Part shown: in pieces, positions 8,328 through 17,518 of the stretch
Position numbering within the stretch: position 1 is the stretch's first letter
How the letters are laid out: each line of letters begins with the position of its first letter
Origin: Beijerinckia sp. L45
GTDB lineage: Bacteria > Pseudomonadota > Alphaproteobacteria > Rhizobiales > Beijerinckiaceae
DNA length: 50,303 nucleotides
NCBI RefSeq assembly: GCF_009765775.1
Contig: NZ_LMUU01000139.1
Coordinates: 36,517-86,819 of the forward strand
Direction of reading: 5' to 3'
Notes under the pieces: generated by a model
Seen by the model: the letters and a program-made list of their open reading frames with translations, nothing else
What the model was told of the DNA's origin: nothing
Databases searched by the model: none
Translations under genes and position numbers: made by a program

Positions 8328-8960
8328 TCAGGCCCGGCCGGCCTGCGTCGACAGCCGGCCGAGATCAATCCCCATCGTACGGATCGCCCGCTCGTATTTC
8401 GACTCGAGCGCCGTATCGAAGATCAGCGAGGGCTCGGCCGGCACGTTGAGCCATCCGTTGTGCTGCATCTCGACTTCGAGTTGGCCTGCCGACCAGCCGG
8501 CATAACCGAGCGCGAGCACGGCGCGATCCGGCCCGGAGCCCTTGGCGATGGCACGCAGGATGTCGACTGTGGCCGTCAACGAAATGCCCTGGTCGATCGG
8601 CAGCGTCGAATTGTCGATGAAGAAATCGTTGGAATGCAGGACGAAGCCCCTGCCCGTCTCGACCGGACCGCCCTTCAGCACCTGCATCGCGCCGGCCTTG
8701 TTGGGCAGGCGGATCACGTCATCCCGCGCGATGACGTCGAGTTGCACGAGAAGGTCGGGAAAGTTCACCTTGCTCGCGGGCTGGTTGATGATGATCCCCA
8801 TCGCCCCGTCCTCGGAATGGGCGCAAAGGTAGATCACTGAGCGGGCAAAGCGGGTGTCCTCCATGCCGGGCATGGCGACCAGCATCTGACCGTCCAGGAA
8901 ACCGCAGTGACCGGGGAAGCCACCTGATGAACGCGACGCGTCGATCTTTGTCTGTCTCAT
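8328..8960 (-). CDS. YqgE/AlgH family protein
   Basis: 210-aa member of the UPF0301 (YqgE/AlgH) family. Recognisable blocks are [11 protein letters not shown] (24-34), an ARSVIYLC strand, MGIIINQPA, the [16 protein letters not shown] block and the [12 protein letters not shown] signature. The family is cytoplasmic with no established catalytic function; in Pseudomonas AlgH was linked to alginate regulation. The length is about 15-20 residues above the core because of an N-terminal polar extension. It is divergent from the DsbD-like gene, with an 86-nt shared promoter region. Confidence 0.92.
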   Translation of the reverse strand: MRQTKIDASRSSGGFPGHCGFLDGQMLVAMPGMEDTRFARSVIYLCAHSEDGAMGIIINQPASKVNFPDLLVQLDVIARDDVIRLPNKAGAMQVLKGGPVETGRGFVLHSNDFFIDNSTLPIDQGISLTATVDILRAIAKGSGPDRAVLALGYAGWSAGQLEVEMQHNGWLNVPAEPSLIFDTALESKYERAIRTMGIDLGRLSTQAGRA

Positions 8961-9046
8961 GCCTGCGGCCTCTTGATATCGCGATGGATCGTATCGTTCT
9001 TGAAGTCCTGTCCTGAGCGCGCTTCACCAGGGATTATTGGTGCCCA

Positions 9047-9901
9047 ATGAATGCTAAGCAAAATTCTATCCATAAGATTTCCGTCGTTGGGCGGGGCATC
9101 GGGCTTTGCCTCGTCCTGTGTGCTTTCTGCACCAGCGTCGAGCCTGGATCAGCGCAGGATATACCCAAGAGTTCCGGCAGCGACGTGGCGAGCGTAAGGC
9201 TAATCGCGGCAGGTGCCATGGCCGATGGCCGCTATCGGACCGGCGTCGTCATCGCGATGGCGTCCGGTTCGCATACATACTGGAAGCAGCCCGGCGATGC
9301 CGGCGTGCCGCCAGTGTTTGCCTTCAATGATTCGACCAACGTCGCCAAGGCCGAGGTGCTGTTTCCCGCCCCGGCCCGCATTACCGAAGACGGTCTCGAC
9401 GCGTTCGGTTATACCGACCGCGTGGTGTTTCCGGTGCTGGTGACGCCGGCAAATCCCAAAATGCCCTCGAGCCTGCATGTCGATCTGAGCTACGCCGTCT
9501 GCAACAAGATTTGTATGCCCGGCCATAGCACCGCAGACTTGGCGTTGCCGGCCAAGGCCGACGTGACCGATGTGGTCGACGCCGCGTTTGCGATGGTGCC
9601 GACACCGCTGTCGCCGCGCGAACACAAAGACTTGACCGTGACGCCGGTCGCAGGCGCGAAAAAACCGACCTGGACGCTGGCGTGGACCGGCAAAGCCCCG
9701 ATCTCCGATGTCTTTGCCGACGCGCCGGAAGGTTATGCCTTCGACACCAAGGCGGGCACCAGGCCCGGGACATGGACGCTGGTCGCAAGCCAGCTTGCGT
9801 TGGTGACGACAAGCAGCATCGTACCGGTCACGCTCACCCTGGCAGGACGGCCGCAAAGTTTCGTCGCAACCCGATCCCTCGATGTCGCGGCCAAGCCGTG
9901 A
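9047..9901 (+). CDS. Secreted DsbD N-terminal-domain-like protein
   Basis: 284-aa protein with an N-terminal signal peptide (hydrophobic GLCLVLCAFC, cleavage near the SAQ at about residue 37), followed by a domain resembling the periplasmic N-terminal (alpha) domain of the thiol:disulfide interchange protein DsbD. The redox cysteines are in YAVCNKICMPG (Cys-x3-Cys). The membrane and thioredoxin domains of full DsbD are absent, so it needs an external electron donor such as CcdA or a periplasmic thioredoxin. No good ribosome site is seen before this ATG, so the exact start is uncertain. A peroxiredoxin gene follows after 69 nt. Confidence 0.8.
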   Translation: MNAKQNSIHKISVVGRGIGLCLVLCAFCTSVEPGSAQDIPKSSGSDVASVRLIAAGAMADGRYRTGVVIAMASGSHTYWKQPGDAGVPPVFAFNDSTNVAKAEVLFPAPARITEDGLDAFGYTDRVVFPVLVTPANPKMPSSLHVDLSYAVCNKICMPGHSTADLALPAKADVTDVVDAAFAMVPTPLSPREHKDLTVTPVAGAKKPTWTLAWTGKAPISDVFADAPEGYAFDTKAGTRPGTWTLVASQLALVTTSSIVPVTLTLAGRPQSFVATRSLDVAAKP

Positions 9902-9970
9902 GTCATGAAAATTGTTGGACTTTTCCCCTAAAACTGGCTCCAACACCGGCATCGAAACCGAGGATGAACG

Positions 9971-10456
9971 ATGACGATCAAAGTTGGTGACACGCTTCCC
10001 GAGGCGACCTTCTTCGTGATGACGGAAGACGGCCCGGCACCGCGCAAGAGCGATGCGATCTTCGCCAACCGCAAGGTCGTCCTCGTCGGCGTCCCCGGCG
10101 CGTTTACGCCGACCTGCAGCATGAACCACCTGCCGGGCTTTCTCGACAAGGAAACCGAGATCAAGGCCAAGGGCGTCGACGAAATCCTCGTCACCGCCGT
10201 CAACGACGTCTTCGTGATGGGCGCCTGGGACAAGAGCACCGGCGGCCAGGGCAAGGTGACCTTCCTTGCCGACGGCAGCGCCAAATTCGCCGAAGCGACG
10301 GGCCTCACCGTCGACCTTGGCGAGCGCGGCCTCGGCACACGCTCGATCCGCTATTCGATGATCGTCGACAACGGTGTCGTCACCACCCTCAATGTCGACG
10401 CCAACCCCGGCAAGGCCGAAGCCTCGAGCGCCGAGACGCTGCTGACGCAGCTCTGA
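9971..10456 (+). CDS. Prx5-type peroxiredoxin
   Basis: 161-aa cytoplasmic peroxiredoxin that reduces H2O2 and organic hydroperoxides. The peroxidatic cysteine is Cys49 in PGAFTPTCS, the signature of the Prx5 / hybrid-Prx class. It is the only cysteine in the protein, so it is a 1-Cys enzyme resolved by an external thiol, probably glutathione/glutaredoxin (inferred from the family). The second conserved block, with its arginine, is RSIRYSMIVDNG. A good ribosome site (GAGGATGAACG) precedes the ATG. The gene is convergent with rnhA, and an inverted repeat lies between their 3' ends. Confidence 0.94.
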   Translation: MTIKVGDTLPEATFFVMTEDGPAPRKSDAIFANRKVVLVGVPGAFTPTCSMNHLPGFLDKETEIKAKGVDEILVTAVNDVFVMGAWDKSTGGQGKVTFLADGSAKFAEATGLTVDLGERGLGTRSIRYSMIVDNGVVTTLNVDANPGKAEASSAETLLTQL

Positions 10457-10471
10457 CGCTGTCTGCAACAA

Positions 10472-10514
10472 TGTCATCCCGGGGCGCACCGCAGAGTGCG
10501 AACCCGGGATGACA
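10472..10514. repeat. Palindromic repeat, family C (copy 1)
   Basis: Perfect 12-bp arms TGTCATCCCGGG (10472-10483) and CCCGGGATGACA (10503-10514) enclose 19 bases. It lies between the convergent 3' ends of the peroxiredoxin and rnhA. It is related to the copy at 43471-43584 (GTCATTCCGG...CCGGAATGAC), which also lies between convergent genes. Probable dispersed palindromic element that may also stop transcription in both directions. Confidence 0.8.
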
Positions 10515-10533
10515 GCCCGGAACAGCAGAAACC

Positions 10534-10977
10534 CTATCGCCGTTTGAACGGCGCCATGCCGGTGTTGGCCAGCACGTCGGCCCGTTCGTTCATCGGGTCG
10601 CCGGCGTGGCCCTTGACCCAGTGCCAGACGATCTCGTGGCGTTTCGCCGCCTCGTCGAGGCGCTGCCATAGCTCGACGTTCTTCACCGGCTTCTTGTCCG
10701 CCGTTTTCCAGCCGTTGCGCTTCCAGCCGGCGAGCCAGCCCATGATGCCGCCGCGCACGTAGCTCGAGTCGGTATAGACGTCGACCGCGCACGGCCGCGT
10801 CAACGATTCCAGCGCCGAGATCGCGGCCATCAGCTCCATGCGATTGTTGGTCGTCGCGGCATCGCCGCCGCTGACCTCCTTGACCACCTCGCCGAATTTC
10901 AGGATGGCACCCCAGCCGCCGGGGCCGGGATTGCCGGAGCAGGCGCCGTCGGTCCAGATCGCAACGCGCTCGCTCAT
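10534..10977 (-). CDS. rnhA: Ribonuclease HI
   Basis: 147-aa RNase HI that cleaves RNA in RNA-DNA hybrids (R-loops, Okazaki primers). The catalytic acids are visible: Asp10 ([10 protein letters not shown]), Glu48 (NNRMELMA), Asp70 (VYTDSSYV) and the late Asp in NERADVLA. The basic handle WKRNGWKT and the VKGHAG block with the catalytic-loop histidine are present. The start at 10977 overlaps the thrB stop by 4 nt (ATGA); the longer open frame upstream is a thrB shadow. The thrB-rnhA arrangement is common in alphaproteobacteria. Confidence 0.97.
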   Translation of the reverse strand: MSERVAIWTDGACSGNPGPGGWGAILKFGEVVKEVSGGDAATTNNRMELMAAISALESLTRPCAVDVYTDSSYVRGGIMGWLAGWKRNGWKTADKKPVKNVELWQRLDEAAKRHEIVWHWVKGHAGDPMNERADVLANTGMAPFKRR

Positions 10978-11939
10978 GCACTCACCCCCAGCTCGCCCGG
11001 GCTCTCGACACGCTGGTGGAAGCGCAGTTTTTGCACGTATTCGGCCGGATCCTTGGGACGGACCAGGGCGCCCGGCGGTACGTTGAGCCAGTCGACCAGC
11101 CGCGTCAGGGCAAAGCGCAACGCCGCGCCGCGGGCAAGGACCGGCAGCGCCGCGATCTCGGTTTCGCTCAGCGGCCGCCGCGCGCGGTAGGCGTCGATGA
11201 GGCCGCGCCCCTTGGTGATGTTGTAAGACCCATCCGACTCGAAACACCACGCGTTCAAGCAGATTACAATATCATAGACGTAAGCATCTGAGCACGCGAA
11301 GTAAAAATCGATCAGGCCCGATACGTCATCGCCAAGGAACAGGACGTTGTCCGGGAACAGGTCGGCGTGGATGATGCCGCTCGGCAGATCGCGCGGCCAG
11401 TTCGCGTGCAGGAACGCCAACTCGGCTTCGATGAAGGCGCAGAGGCCAGGCGCGACACCGTCGGCGCGCGCGCGCGCGGCCTCGAACAATGGCGACCAGC
11501 CCCCAAGCGACAGCGTGTTGGGCCGCGAGAGCGCGAAGCCTTCGCCGAAGACATGGAAGTCGGCGAGCGCGGCGCCTGTGGCCGCGCAATGGCGCTGCGC
11601 CGGGCGGCGCACGGACAAGCCCTCGAGAAAGGTCACGATCGCGGCCGGGCGACCCGCGAGCACGCCAAGCGCGGTACCGGCGCATGTCGTCACCGGCTGG
11701 GGGCACGACAGCCCGCGGGCGGAGAGATGTTCCATCAGGCCGAGGAAGAACGGCAGGTCGCCTTCGGCAACGCGCTTTTCATAAAGCGTGAGAATGAACG
11801 AGCCGGCTTCGGTCTTGAGCAAAAAGTTCGAGTTCTCGACACCTTCGGCGATCCCCTTCAGGGACAGCACGCGGCCGAGATCATAGGGGGCAAGAAAGGC
11901 GACGAGATCCTCGTCGGAAACTTCAGTGTAGACGGCCAA
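10974..11939 (-). CDS. thrB: Homoserine kinase (ThrB, choline-kinase-fold type)
   Basis: 321-aa kinase that phosphorylates homoserine in threonine synthesis, of the aminoglycoside-phosphotransferase/choline-kinase fold used by many alphaproteobacteria instead of the GHMP type. Catalytic loop HADLFPDN (191-198) and metal-binding Asp211 (LIDFYF). No ATG fits: the family N-terminus (M)[11 protein letters not shown] is reached with a TTG at 11939. The open frame continues further upstream only into the palindromic repeat at 11987-12097, which is clearly non-coding. The stop overlaps rnhA. Confidence 0.93.
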   Translation of the reverse strand: MAVYTEVSDEDLVAFLAPYDLGRVLSLKGIAEGVENSNFLLKTEAGSFILTLYEKRVAEGDLPFFLGLMEHLSARGLSCPQPVTTCAGTALGVLAGRPAAIVTFLEGLSVRRPAQRHCAATGAALADFHVFGEGFALSRPNTLSLGGWSPLFEAARARADGVAPGLCAFIEAELAFLHANWPRDLPSGIIHADLFPDNVLFLGDDVSGLIDFYFACSDAYVYDIVICLNAWCFESDGSYNITKGRGLIDAYRARRPLSETEIAALPVLARGAALRFALTRLVDWLNVPPGALVRPKDPAEYVQKLRFHQRVESPGELGVSA

Positions 11940-11986
11940 GGCGTATTCCGGATCTGTAGCGCAGACAGAGCAATGTCCGCGATCTG

Positions 11987-12097
11987 CCCCTCTCCCCCTT
12001 GCGGGGAGAGGTTGGGAGTGGGGGTCGTGGTGTTCTTCACCGACGGAGCAGGCGGGCGGACCCCCATCCCTAACCCTTCCCCGCAAGGGGGAAGGGG
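11987..12097. repeat. Palindromic repeat, family A
   Basis: Two imperfect inverted arms of about 39 bp (11987-12026 and 12059-12097) enclose about 32 bases. Each arm contains its own small palindrome around CCCCTTGCGGGG. It fills most of the 239-nt gap between the co-directional DUF502 and thrB genes, upstream of thrB. The core resembles the family B elements at 15436 and 39375. This is a dispersed palindromic element of a kind abundant in Bradyrhizobium-like genomes; nothing in it looks coding. Confidence 0.85.
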
Positions 12098-12178
12098 ATC
12101 AGACGCTGGCTTCGCGGTTCAATGCTCGTGAAAGCATGTTTGCGCCGCAAAGCCGAGCCGGCATTCGTCGCAAATGCT

Positions 12179-12961
12179 CTAGACGCGTTCGTCCGCACTG
12201 ACCACCCGCGTTTCCGGCGCGGCGGCGCGCTTGGCGGCTTCCGCCATCGCGGCCAGCGCCGCCTGCCCGTCCGGCTGGATGACGCCGCAGGACATGATGA
12301 GCTTGGCCGCGTCCTCGGGCGTGATCGGCAGTTCGATCACCTCGCTGGCCGGGACATAGAAGTAGAACCCCGTGGTCGGGTTGGGCACGCAGGGCAGAAA
12401 CACCGAGATCCGCTCTTCGCCATCGGCCGGCAGATAGGCCTCGATCACGCTCGATGGCGGCGCCGAGATGAAGACGATCGACCAGGAGCCCTTGTGCGGG
12501 AACTCGACCAGCCCGACGGTGCGAAACGACGTGCCGGACTGCGAGAACAGGGTCTCAAAAATCTGCTTGAGCCCCTTGTAGATCGAGCGGATCACTGGCG
12601 TGCGGTCAAGAATCGTCTCGCCGAGCGAGATCAGCGTCCGTCCGGCGAGATTCGCAGCGAGAAAGCCGAGCAACGTCAACGCCAGGAAGGCGAAGATCAC
12701 GCCGAAGCCCGGCAGCGGGATCGGCAGGTAATTATCCGGCCAGAATTTGACTGGCACCAGTTTGCGCACCGTGTTGTCGACGGAATCGACGAACCACCAG
12801 ACGAGATAAGCGGTCAGCATCAGCGGGCCGGCCACGACGACGCCGGTCAGGAACCAGTTGCGGATTCGCGCGCCGACGCTCAGCCGCGGCCGAGGCGCGG
12901 CTGCCGGGCTTTTCAGTGGCGGCTGCGGGCGCGCGGGGACCGGTTCGGAAGTGCTGCTCAT
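12179..12961 (-). CDS. DUF502 membrane protein
   Basis: 260-aa DUF502 family protein with no assigned function. A Pro/Ala-rich cytoplasmic N-terminus (about 1-27) is followed by two predicted membrane helices (FLTGVVVAGPLMLTAYLVWW and the VIFAFLALTLLGFLAANLAG region). A conserved soluble region then contains RTPVIRSIYKGLKQ and the VFLPCVPNPTTGFYFYVP block. The start is ambiguous: the ATG at 12961 is preceded by GGCGGGG at a sensible distance, while an ATG at 12997 and a TTG at 13007-13009 lack ribosome sites. The gene lies downstream of tgt on the same strand, 123 nt away. Confidence 0.88.
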   Translation of the reverse strand: MSSTSEPVPARPQPPLKSPAAAPRPRLSVGARIRNWFLTGVVVAGPLMLTAYLVWWFVDSVDNTVRKLVPVKFWPDNYLPIPLPGFGVIFAFLALTLLGFLAANLAGRTLISLGETILDRTPVIRSIYKGLKQIFETLFSQSGTSFRTVGLVEFPHKGSWSIVFISAPPSSVIEAYLPADGEERISVFLPCVPNPTTGFYFYVPASEVIELPITPEDAAKLIMSCGVIQPDGQAALAAMAEAAKRAAAPETRVVSADERV

Positions 12962-13084
12962 GGTCATCCCCGCCGCACGATCTTCGGGCTGCGTCATCAC
13001 GCGCCGCAAGACGATTGCTGAGGTCTTTTAGCAGGTGCACAAAACGCCGCGCGGTAAATTTTAAGCGCGGACCGAGCCAAATGT

Positions 13085-14224
13085 TCAAGCCACCTCGTCC
13101 GCATCGCCTGCGATTTCAGCGGCCCAGGCCCGCTTCGTCGCCTCGCAGAAGTCGGCAAACCGGCCTTCGGCGATGGCCGCGCGGATGTCGCGCATGAGGT
13201 CCTGATAATAGCCGATGTTGATCGCGGTCAGCAGCATCATCCCCAGGATCTCGCCGGACCGGACGAGATGATGCAGGTAAGCCCGCGAATAGATCCGCGC
13301 CGCCTCGCACGACGCCCGCGGATCGATCGGCGCGGGATCATCCTGATGGCGGGCGTTGCGCAGGTTGAGTTTTCCATGGCGCGTATAGGCCAGCCCATGG
13401 CGACCAGCCCGCGTCGGCATCACGCAATCGAACATGTCGATGCCGCGCGCGACGCTCTCCAAAATATCGTCCGGCGTGCCGACGCCCATGAGGTACCGCG
13501 GCGCAGCTACCGGGAGAAACGGCACGGTGGCTTCGATCGTCTCGAGCATTGCCGCCTGCGGCTCGCCGACGGCGAGGCCGCCGATCGCGTAGCCGTCGAA
13601 GCCCATCGCGGTCAGCGCCTCGGCACTGGTGCGGCGCAGCATCGGCGTGGTCCCGCCCTGGACGATGCCGAACAAAGCATGGTTCGGCTGCGTGCCGAAC
13701 GCGGCCTTCGACCGTGCGGCCCAGCGTAGCGACAGCTGCATCGCGCGTTCCACCTCGGCGTCGGTGGCCGGCAGGCGGATGCATTCGTCGAACTGCATCT
13801 GGATGTCCGAGCCGAGCAGGCCCTGGATCTCGATGGAGCGCTCCGGCGTCAGCGTGTGCTTGGAGCCGTCGATGTGGGACTGGAAGGTGACGCCGTTCTC
13901 GTTGAGCTTGCGCAGCTTGGCGAGCGACATGACCTGGAAGCCGCCGGAATCGGTCAGGATCGGATGAGGCCACTGCATAAAATGGTGAAGGCCACCGAGT
14001 GAGGCGATGCGCTCGGCGCCCGGCCGCAGCATCAGGTGGTAGACGTTGCCGAGCACGATGTCGGCCCCGAGCGTGCGTACCTCCTGCGGATGCATCGCCT
14101 TCACCGTCGCCGCGGTGCCGACCGGCATGAAGGCCGGCGTGCGGATCTCGCCATGCGACGTGGTGATGGTTCCGGTGCGGCTCGAGCCGTCTGTCCCGGC
14201 GATCGTGAAGCCGAAAGCCTTCAT
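13085..14224 (-). CDS. tgt: tRNA-guanine(34) transglycosylase, lacking most zinc ligands
   Basis: 379-aa queuosine enzyme that swaps guanine-34 for preQ1 in GUN tRNAs. The substrate-pocket [13 protein letters not shown] block, GGLAVGE and [10 protein letters not shown] (nucleophile Asp) are intact. The zinc site is not: the usual Cys-x-Cys-x2-Cys plus a later His is here Ala304, Cys306, Ala309 and Ile335. The spacing matches the canonical site, so three of four ligands are substituted in register. The start at 14224 overlaps the queA stop (ATGA); the frame upstream of it is a shadow of queA. Confidence 0.96.
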   Translation of the reverse strand: MKAFGFTIAGTDGSSRTGTITTSHGEIRTPAFMPVGTAATVKAMHPQEVRTLGADIVLGNVYHLMLRPGAERIASLGGLHHFMQWPHPILTDSGGFQVMSLAKLRKLNENGVTFQSHIDGSKHTLTPERSIEIQGLLGSDIQMQFDECIRLPATDAEVERAMQLSLRWAARSKAAFGTQPNHALFGIVQGGTTPMLRRTSAEALTAMGFDGYAIGGLAVGEPQAAMLETIEATVPFLPVAAPRYLMGVGTPDDILESVARGIDMFDCVMPTRAGRHGLAYTRHGKLNLRNARHQDDPAPIDPRASCEAARIYSRAYLHHLVRSGEILGMMLLTAINIGYYQDLMRDIRAAIAEGRFADFCEATKRAWAAEIAGDADEVA

Positions 14225-15279
14225 GCCTGGCGGCTCAGCAGGCAGGCATCGCCGTAACTGTAGAAGCGGTAGCCGGTGGCGACGGCGTGGGCATAGGCGC
14301 GTTGCATCGTATCGAGTCCGGAGAAGGCGGCGACCAGCATGAACAGGGTCGACCGCGGCAAGTGAAAATTGGTGAGCAGGCAGTCGACCGTCCGAAAGCG
14401 ATAGCCTGGCGTGATGAAGATCGCGGTATCGCCGGAGAAGGGTTTTACCACGCCGTCTTCGCCGGTGGCGGTCTCGAGCAGGCGCAGGCTTGTCGTGCCG
14501 GCGGCGATGATCCGGCCGCCGGCACGCTTGGCGGCGTTCAGTCGCTCGGCCGCCGCGGCGTCGAGCGAGCCCCACTCCGCGTGCATGCGGTGGTTCTCGG
14601 TCTCGTCCACTTTTACCGGCAGGAAAGTGCCGGCGCCGACATGCAGGGTCAGCCGCACGATGGTAACGCCCCTTGATTCGATCGCGGCGATAAGGGCGGG
14701 CGTGAAATGCAGGCTTGCTGTTGGGGCGGCAACCGCACCGGGCCGGCTGGCGAAAATGGTCTGGTAGTCCGCGCTGTCCTTGGCGTCGACCGCGCGCTTG
14801 CCTGCGATGTAAGGCGGCAGCGGCAGCGAGCCGAAACGCTCCAGTGCACGATCGAGCGCCGCGCCGGCTTGGGAAAACCGCAGCAGGCCCTCGCCATCGT
14901 CGCCGCGCTTGACGAGTTCGGCATCGAGCGGATCCTCGGCTGTCCCGAACTGGATGCTTTCACCGGCGACCAGCTTTTTCGCCGGGCGCAGAAACGCGCG
15001 CCAGAGCTCCGCACCCTCGCGCTTGTGCAGCATCGCCTCGATCCGCGCCGCGATTCCGTTGCGGGTGCGGGTGCCGTTCAAGCGGGCGGGAATGACGCGG
15101 GTATCGTTGACGACGAGCACGTCGTCGGGGCGAAAAAGGCCCGGGAGGTCGCGCAAGTGCTTGTCGGCGAGGTCGGACCCAGGATGGACGACGAGAAGAC
15201 GCGCCGCCTCTCGCGGCTCGATCGGCCGCAGGGCGATGTGCTCCGGCGGCAGATCGAAATCGAAGAGGTCGACGCGCAT
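14221..15279 (-). CDS. queA: S-adenosylmethionine:tRNA ribosyltransferase-isomerase
   Basis: 352-aa QueA, which transfers the ribosyl group of S-adenosylmethionine to preQ1 in tRNA to give epoxyqueuosine, the step after Tgt. Family blocks are present: [11 protein letters not shown] near the N-terminus, [32 protein letters not shown] and [10 protein letters not shown] near the C-terminus. Length is normal. It overlaps tgt by 4 nt, so both queuosine steps are translated together. The intergenic region upstream (15280-15464) holds a palindromic repeat. Confidence 0.97.
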   Translation of the reverse strand: MRVDLFDFDLPPEHIALRPIEPREAARLLVVHPGSDLADKHLRDLPGLFRPDDVLVVNDTRVIPARLNGTRTRNGIAARIEAMLHKREGAELWRAFLRPAKKLVAGESIQFGTAEDPLDAELVKRGDDGEGLLRFSQAGAALDRALERFGSLPLPPYIAGKRAVDAKDSADYQTIFASRPGAVAAPTASLHFTPALIAAIESRGVTIVRLTLHVGAGTFLPVKVDETENHRMHAEWGSLDAAAAERLNAAKRAGGRIIAAGTTSLRLLETATGEDGVVKPFSGDTAIFITPGYRFRTVDCLLTNFHLPRSTLFMLVAAFSGLDTMQRAYAHAVATGYRFYSYGDACLLSRQA

Positions 15280-15348
15280 GGGACTCGTTCTATGACGGTA
15301 GCTTTCCCGTGCCAGCGGGACAACGTGGCCCTTGCGTCAGCAAGGGTC

Positions 15349-15453
15349 GGATGAGGGCGATGCGGTATTCGCTCGCGACCAAGACGGCAACTCGAGCCCG
15401 GCGCCCTCATCCGTGACGGCTTCGCCGCGACACCGTCTCCCGCAAGCGGGAGA
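15349..15453. repeat. Palindromic repeats, family B (copy 1) with flanking inverted pair
   Basis: Contains the core palindrome TCTCCCGC-AA-GCGGGAGA at 15436-15453, identical to the core at 39375-39392. A further inverted pair, GGATGAGGGCG (15349-15359) and CGCCCTCATCC (15402-15412), lies to its left. The element sits between a cyclophilin gene and queA, both on the minus strand. It probably belongs to the same superfamily as the element at 11987-12097. Confidence 0.8.
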
Positions 15454-15464
15454 AGGGAGAAGGC

Positions 15465-15920
15465 TCAGCTCAGCGTTGCGGAGACGATCTTGTCGGGATC
15501 GCGGACGGGCTCGCCGCGCTTGATCGCATCGACGTTCTCCATCCCGGAGACCACTTTGCCCCACACCGTGTACTGCTTGTCGAGGAAGCTCGCATCATCG
15601 AACACGATGAAGAACTGCGAGTTCGCTGAATCCGGGCTCTGGGCACGGGCCATCGAGCAGGTGCCGCGCACGTGCTTCTCGGCGTTGAACTCCTGCTTCA
15701 GGTTCGGATATTTCGAGCCGCCGGTGCCGGTGCCGTTGGGGCAGCCGGTCTGGGCCATAAAACCGTCGATGACGCGGTGGAAGACGATGCCGTCATAGAA
15801 CTTCTCTTCGACGAGCTTCTTGATGTGGGCGACATGGTTCGGCGCCAGATCCGGCCGCATCTCGATCACCACGGGGCCTTTGCTCGTCTCGAGCGTCAAA
15901 GTATTTCCGGCCTCGGCCAT
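15465..15920 (-). CDS. Peptidyl-prolyl cis-trans isomerase, cytoplasmic cyclophilin
   Basis: 151-aa cyclophilin that speeds cis-trans isomerisation of prolyl bonds during folding. Active-site blocks: FHRVIDGFMAQTG (catalytic Arg in FHR), GTCSMARA with NSQFFI, and a late VWGKVVSGM. There is no signal peptide, so it is cytoplasmic. It is the short bacterial form, about 25 residues shorter than the E. coli enzymes. It pairs with a secreted cyclophilin (16315-16884), with one small secreted gene between them. Confidence 0.95.
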   Translation of the reverse strand: MAEAGNTLTLETSKGPVVIEMRPDLAPNHVAHIKKLVEEKFYDGIVFHRVIDGFMAQTGCPNGTGTGGSKYPNLKQEFNAEKHVRGTCSMARAQSPDSANSQFFIVFDDASFLDKQYTVWGKVVSGMENVDAIKRGEPVRDPDKIVSATLS

Positions 15921-15935
15921 GGGTAGTCTCCTAAA

Positions 15936-16313
15936 TTAAAGCGCCGCCCGAAGCGCCTTGCGCGGGGCGACGAAGCGAATGAGGAACGTGCGGCCCGCAA
16001 TAGCGGCTCCGAGTGCGGGCGTAAACCGCAAGGGGCTGCAGGCCTGAAGTGCCGCGAAGATCGAATTGGCGACCGCGGCCTCGCCATCGGCACCGCCGAC
16101 CGCCTTCACATAGGTCATGCGAGGCTTGCCGAACAGGGATCCATCGGCACGAAAGCTGAGGCGAAGCGTGACCTCGTCGCCTTCCGCAGGGGGATGCCAG
16201 CATGCGGCGATCCGCGCCCCAATCTCGCCGGGCAGGTTCAGCGCCGGCGCGGCTTCGGCAGGCAAAGACAGGCAGAGCGCAACCCCGAAGATCGAGGCGC
16301 GCCCTGCCCGCAT
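15936..16313 (-). CDS. Secreted protein with a TonB/TolA C-terminal-like domain
   Basis: 125-aa protein with a signal peptide (about 1-21, cleavage near AEA). The rest resembles the C-terminal domain of TonB/TolA-type envelope proteins: a strand pattern around VTLRLSFRADGSLFGKPRM, then a helix with AVANSIFAALQAC, then a final strand. Two cysteines (Cys39 and the one in LQACSPL) could form a disulfide. It lacks the membrane anchor and Pro-rich linker of real TonB or TolA. It is sandwiched between two cyclophilin genes with 1-nt and 15-nt gaps. Its function is unknown. Confidence 0.65.
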   Translation of the reverse strand: MRAGRASIFGVALCLSLPAEAAPALNLPGEIGARIAACWHPPAEGDEVTLRLSFRADGSLFGKPRMTYVKAVGGADGEAAVANSIFAALQACSPLRFTPALGAAIAGRTFLIRFVAPRKALRAAL

Positions 16314-16314
16314 T

Positions 16315-16884
16315 TTACTTGGCGTCCTTGGCCATCTTCATCGTGACGATCTTGTCCGGGTTGGTCACGCTGCCGTTGTCAGACTGCGAGCCCTTCTTGA
16401 TCTTGTCGACGACATCCATGCCCGACACGACCTGGCCGACGACGGTGTACTGGTTGTTGAGGAACGACGACTCGGCGAAGCAGATGAAGAACTGCGAATT
16501 GGCCGAATCGGGGCTCGACGAGCGCGCCATGCCGACGGTGCCGCGGGTGAACGGCGCGCTGGAGAATTCGGCCTTCAGGTCGGGGAGCTTGGAGCCGCCA
16601 CCGCCGGTACCGGTCGGGTCGCCGGTCTGGGCCATGAAGCCGCCGATCACGCGATGGAAGACGATGCCGTCGTAAAACTTCTGTTTTGTCAGCGTCTCGA
16701 TCTGCTTGACGTGGTTCGGCGCGAGATCCGGTCGCAGCTGGATGACGATCTTGCCGTCCTTGGTGGTCATGACGACCTGGTTTGCGACATCGGCGGCGGG
16801 CGCGGCAGCCAGAGGCGCGGCGATCGCGCCGGCGAGAAGGGTGCAGGCGAAGGCGCCGACGAGGGCGCGACGGTCGAAGATCAT
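16315..16884 (-). CDS. Peptidyl-prolyl cis-trans isomerase, secreted cyclophilin
   Basis: 189-aa cyclophilin with an N-terminal signal peptide (hydrophobic LVGAFACTLLAGAIAAPLAAAP, mature part from about residue 31). The active-site blocks FHRVIGGFMAQTGDPTGTG, GTVGMARS, NSQFFICF and VVGQVVSGMDVVD are complete. Predicted to act in the periplasm on exported proteins, paired with the cytoplasmic cyclophilin 395 nt downstream. The next gene begins 1 nt after its stop, which suggests one transcript. Confidence 0.95.
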   Translation of the reverse strand: MIFDRRALVGAFACTLLAGAIAAPLAAAPAADVANQVVMTTKDGKIVIQLRPDLAPNHVKQIETLTKQKFYDGIVFHRVIGGFMAQTGDPTGTGGGGSKLPDLKAEFSSAPFTRGTVGMARSSSPDSANSQFFICFAESSFLNNQYTVVGQVVSGMDVVDKIKKGSQSDNGSVTNPDKIVTMKMAKDAK

Positions 16885-16929
16885 GCTGTTCCGATTCCTG
16901 TTGAGGCGGTCTTGGCTAAGGAGCGTGGC

Positions 16930-17433
16930 TTAACGGTCTTTGGCAAACTTGTCGCGCAGCGCGGCTGCGACCGGCGCGGGCACGAAAGGCGAGACATCGC
17001 CTCCCATTTGCGCGATCTGCCTGACTAATGTCGCGGTAATGTGACGAACAGACGGTGGCGCCGGCAGGAAAATGGTCTGAATGGCAGGGGCCATGACGGC
17101 GTTCATGCCCGACATCTCCATCTCGTAGTCGAGATCGGTGCCGTCGCGCAGGCCGCGCACGATGATGCTGGCGCCATTGGTTCGCGCCGCCTCGATGGCG
17201 AGGCCCTCGAAGGTCACGACATGCAGCGCGCAGGTGGTGCCCTCCAGCGCCGTGGCGCAGCTCGTGACGATGAGCATCTGCCGCTCCTCGACGGAAAACA
17301 TCGGCGTCTTGCCGGGATGGACACCGATGGCGACGACCAGCGTGTCGCAGAGCCGCGCCGCGGCGGCGAGCAGCGCGACGTGGCCATTGGTGACGGGATC
17401 GAAGGAGCCGGTGTAGAGGGCGGTGCGGGACAT
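16930..17433 (-). CDS. coaD: Phosphopantetheine adenylyltransferase
   Basis: 167-aa enzyme of coenzyme A synthesis that joins 4'-phosphopantetheine and ATP to form dephospho-CoA. Nucleotidyltransferase signature [16 protein letters not shown] at residues 7-22 (with the NGH of the T/HxGH motif) and the [15 protein letters not shown] block are both present. Length is typical. It is first in a minus-strand run with the cyclophilins and queA-tgt. The divergent side faces the AT-rich accessory island. Confidence 0.97.
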   Translation of the reverse strand: MSRTALYTGSFDPVTNGHVALLAAAARLCDTLVVAIGVHPGKTPMFSVEERQMLIVTSCATALEGTTCALHVVTFEGLAIEAARTNGASIIVRGLRDGTDLDYEMEMSGMNAVMAPAIQTIFLPAPPSVRHITATLVRQIAQMGGDVSPFVPAPVAAALRDKFAKDR

Positions 17434-17518
17434 CGGGGACGCCGTGAAGGGAGCAACGGAACGCGATTGACGCTATAATGCGAAAAATCGCAACTTGAAC
17501 CGATCGGGAGACGTCGCG

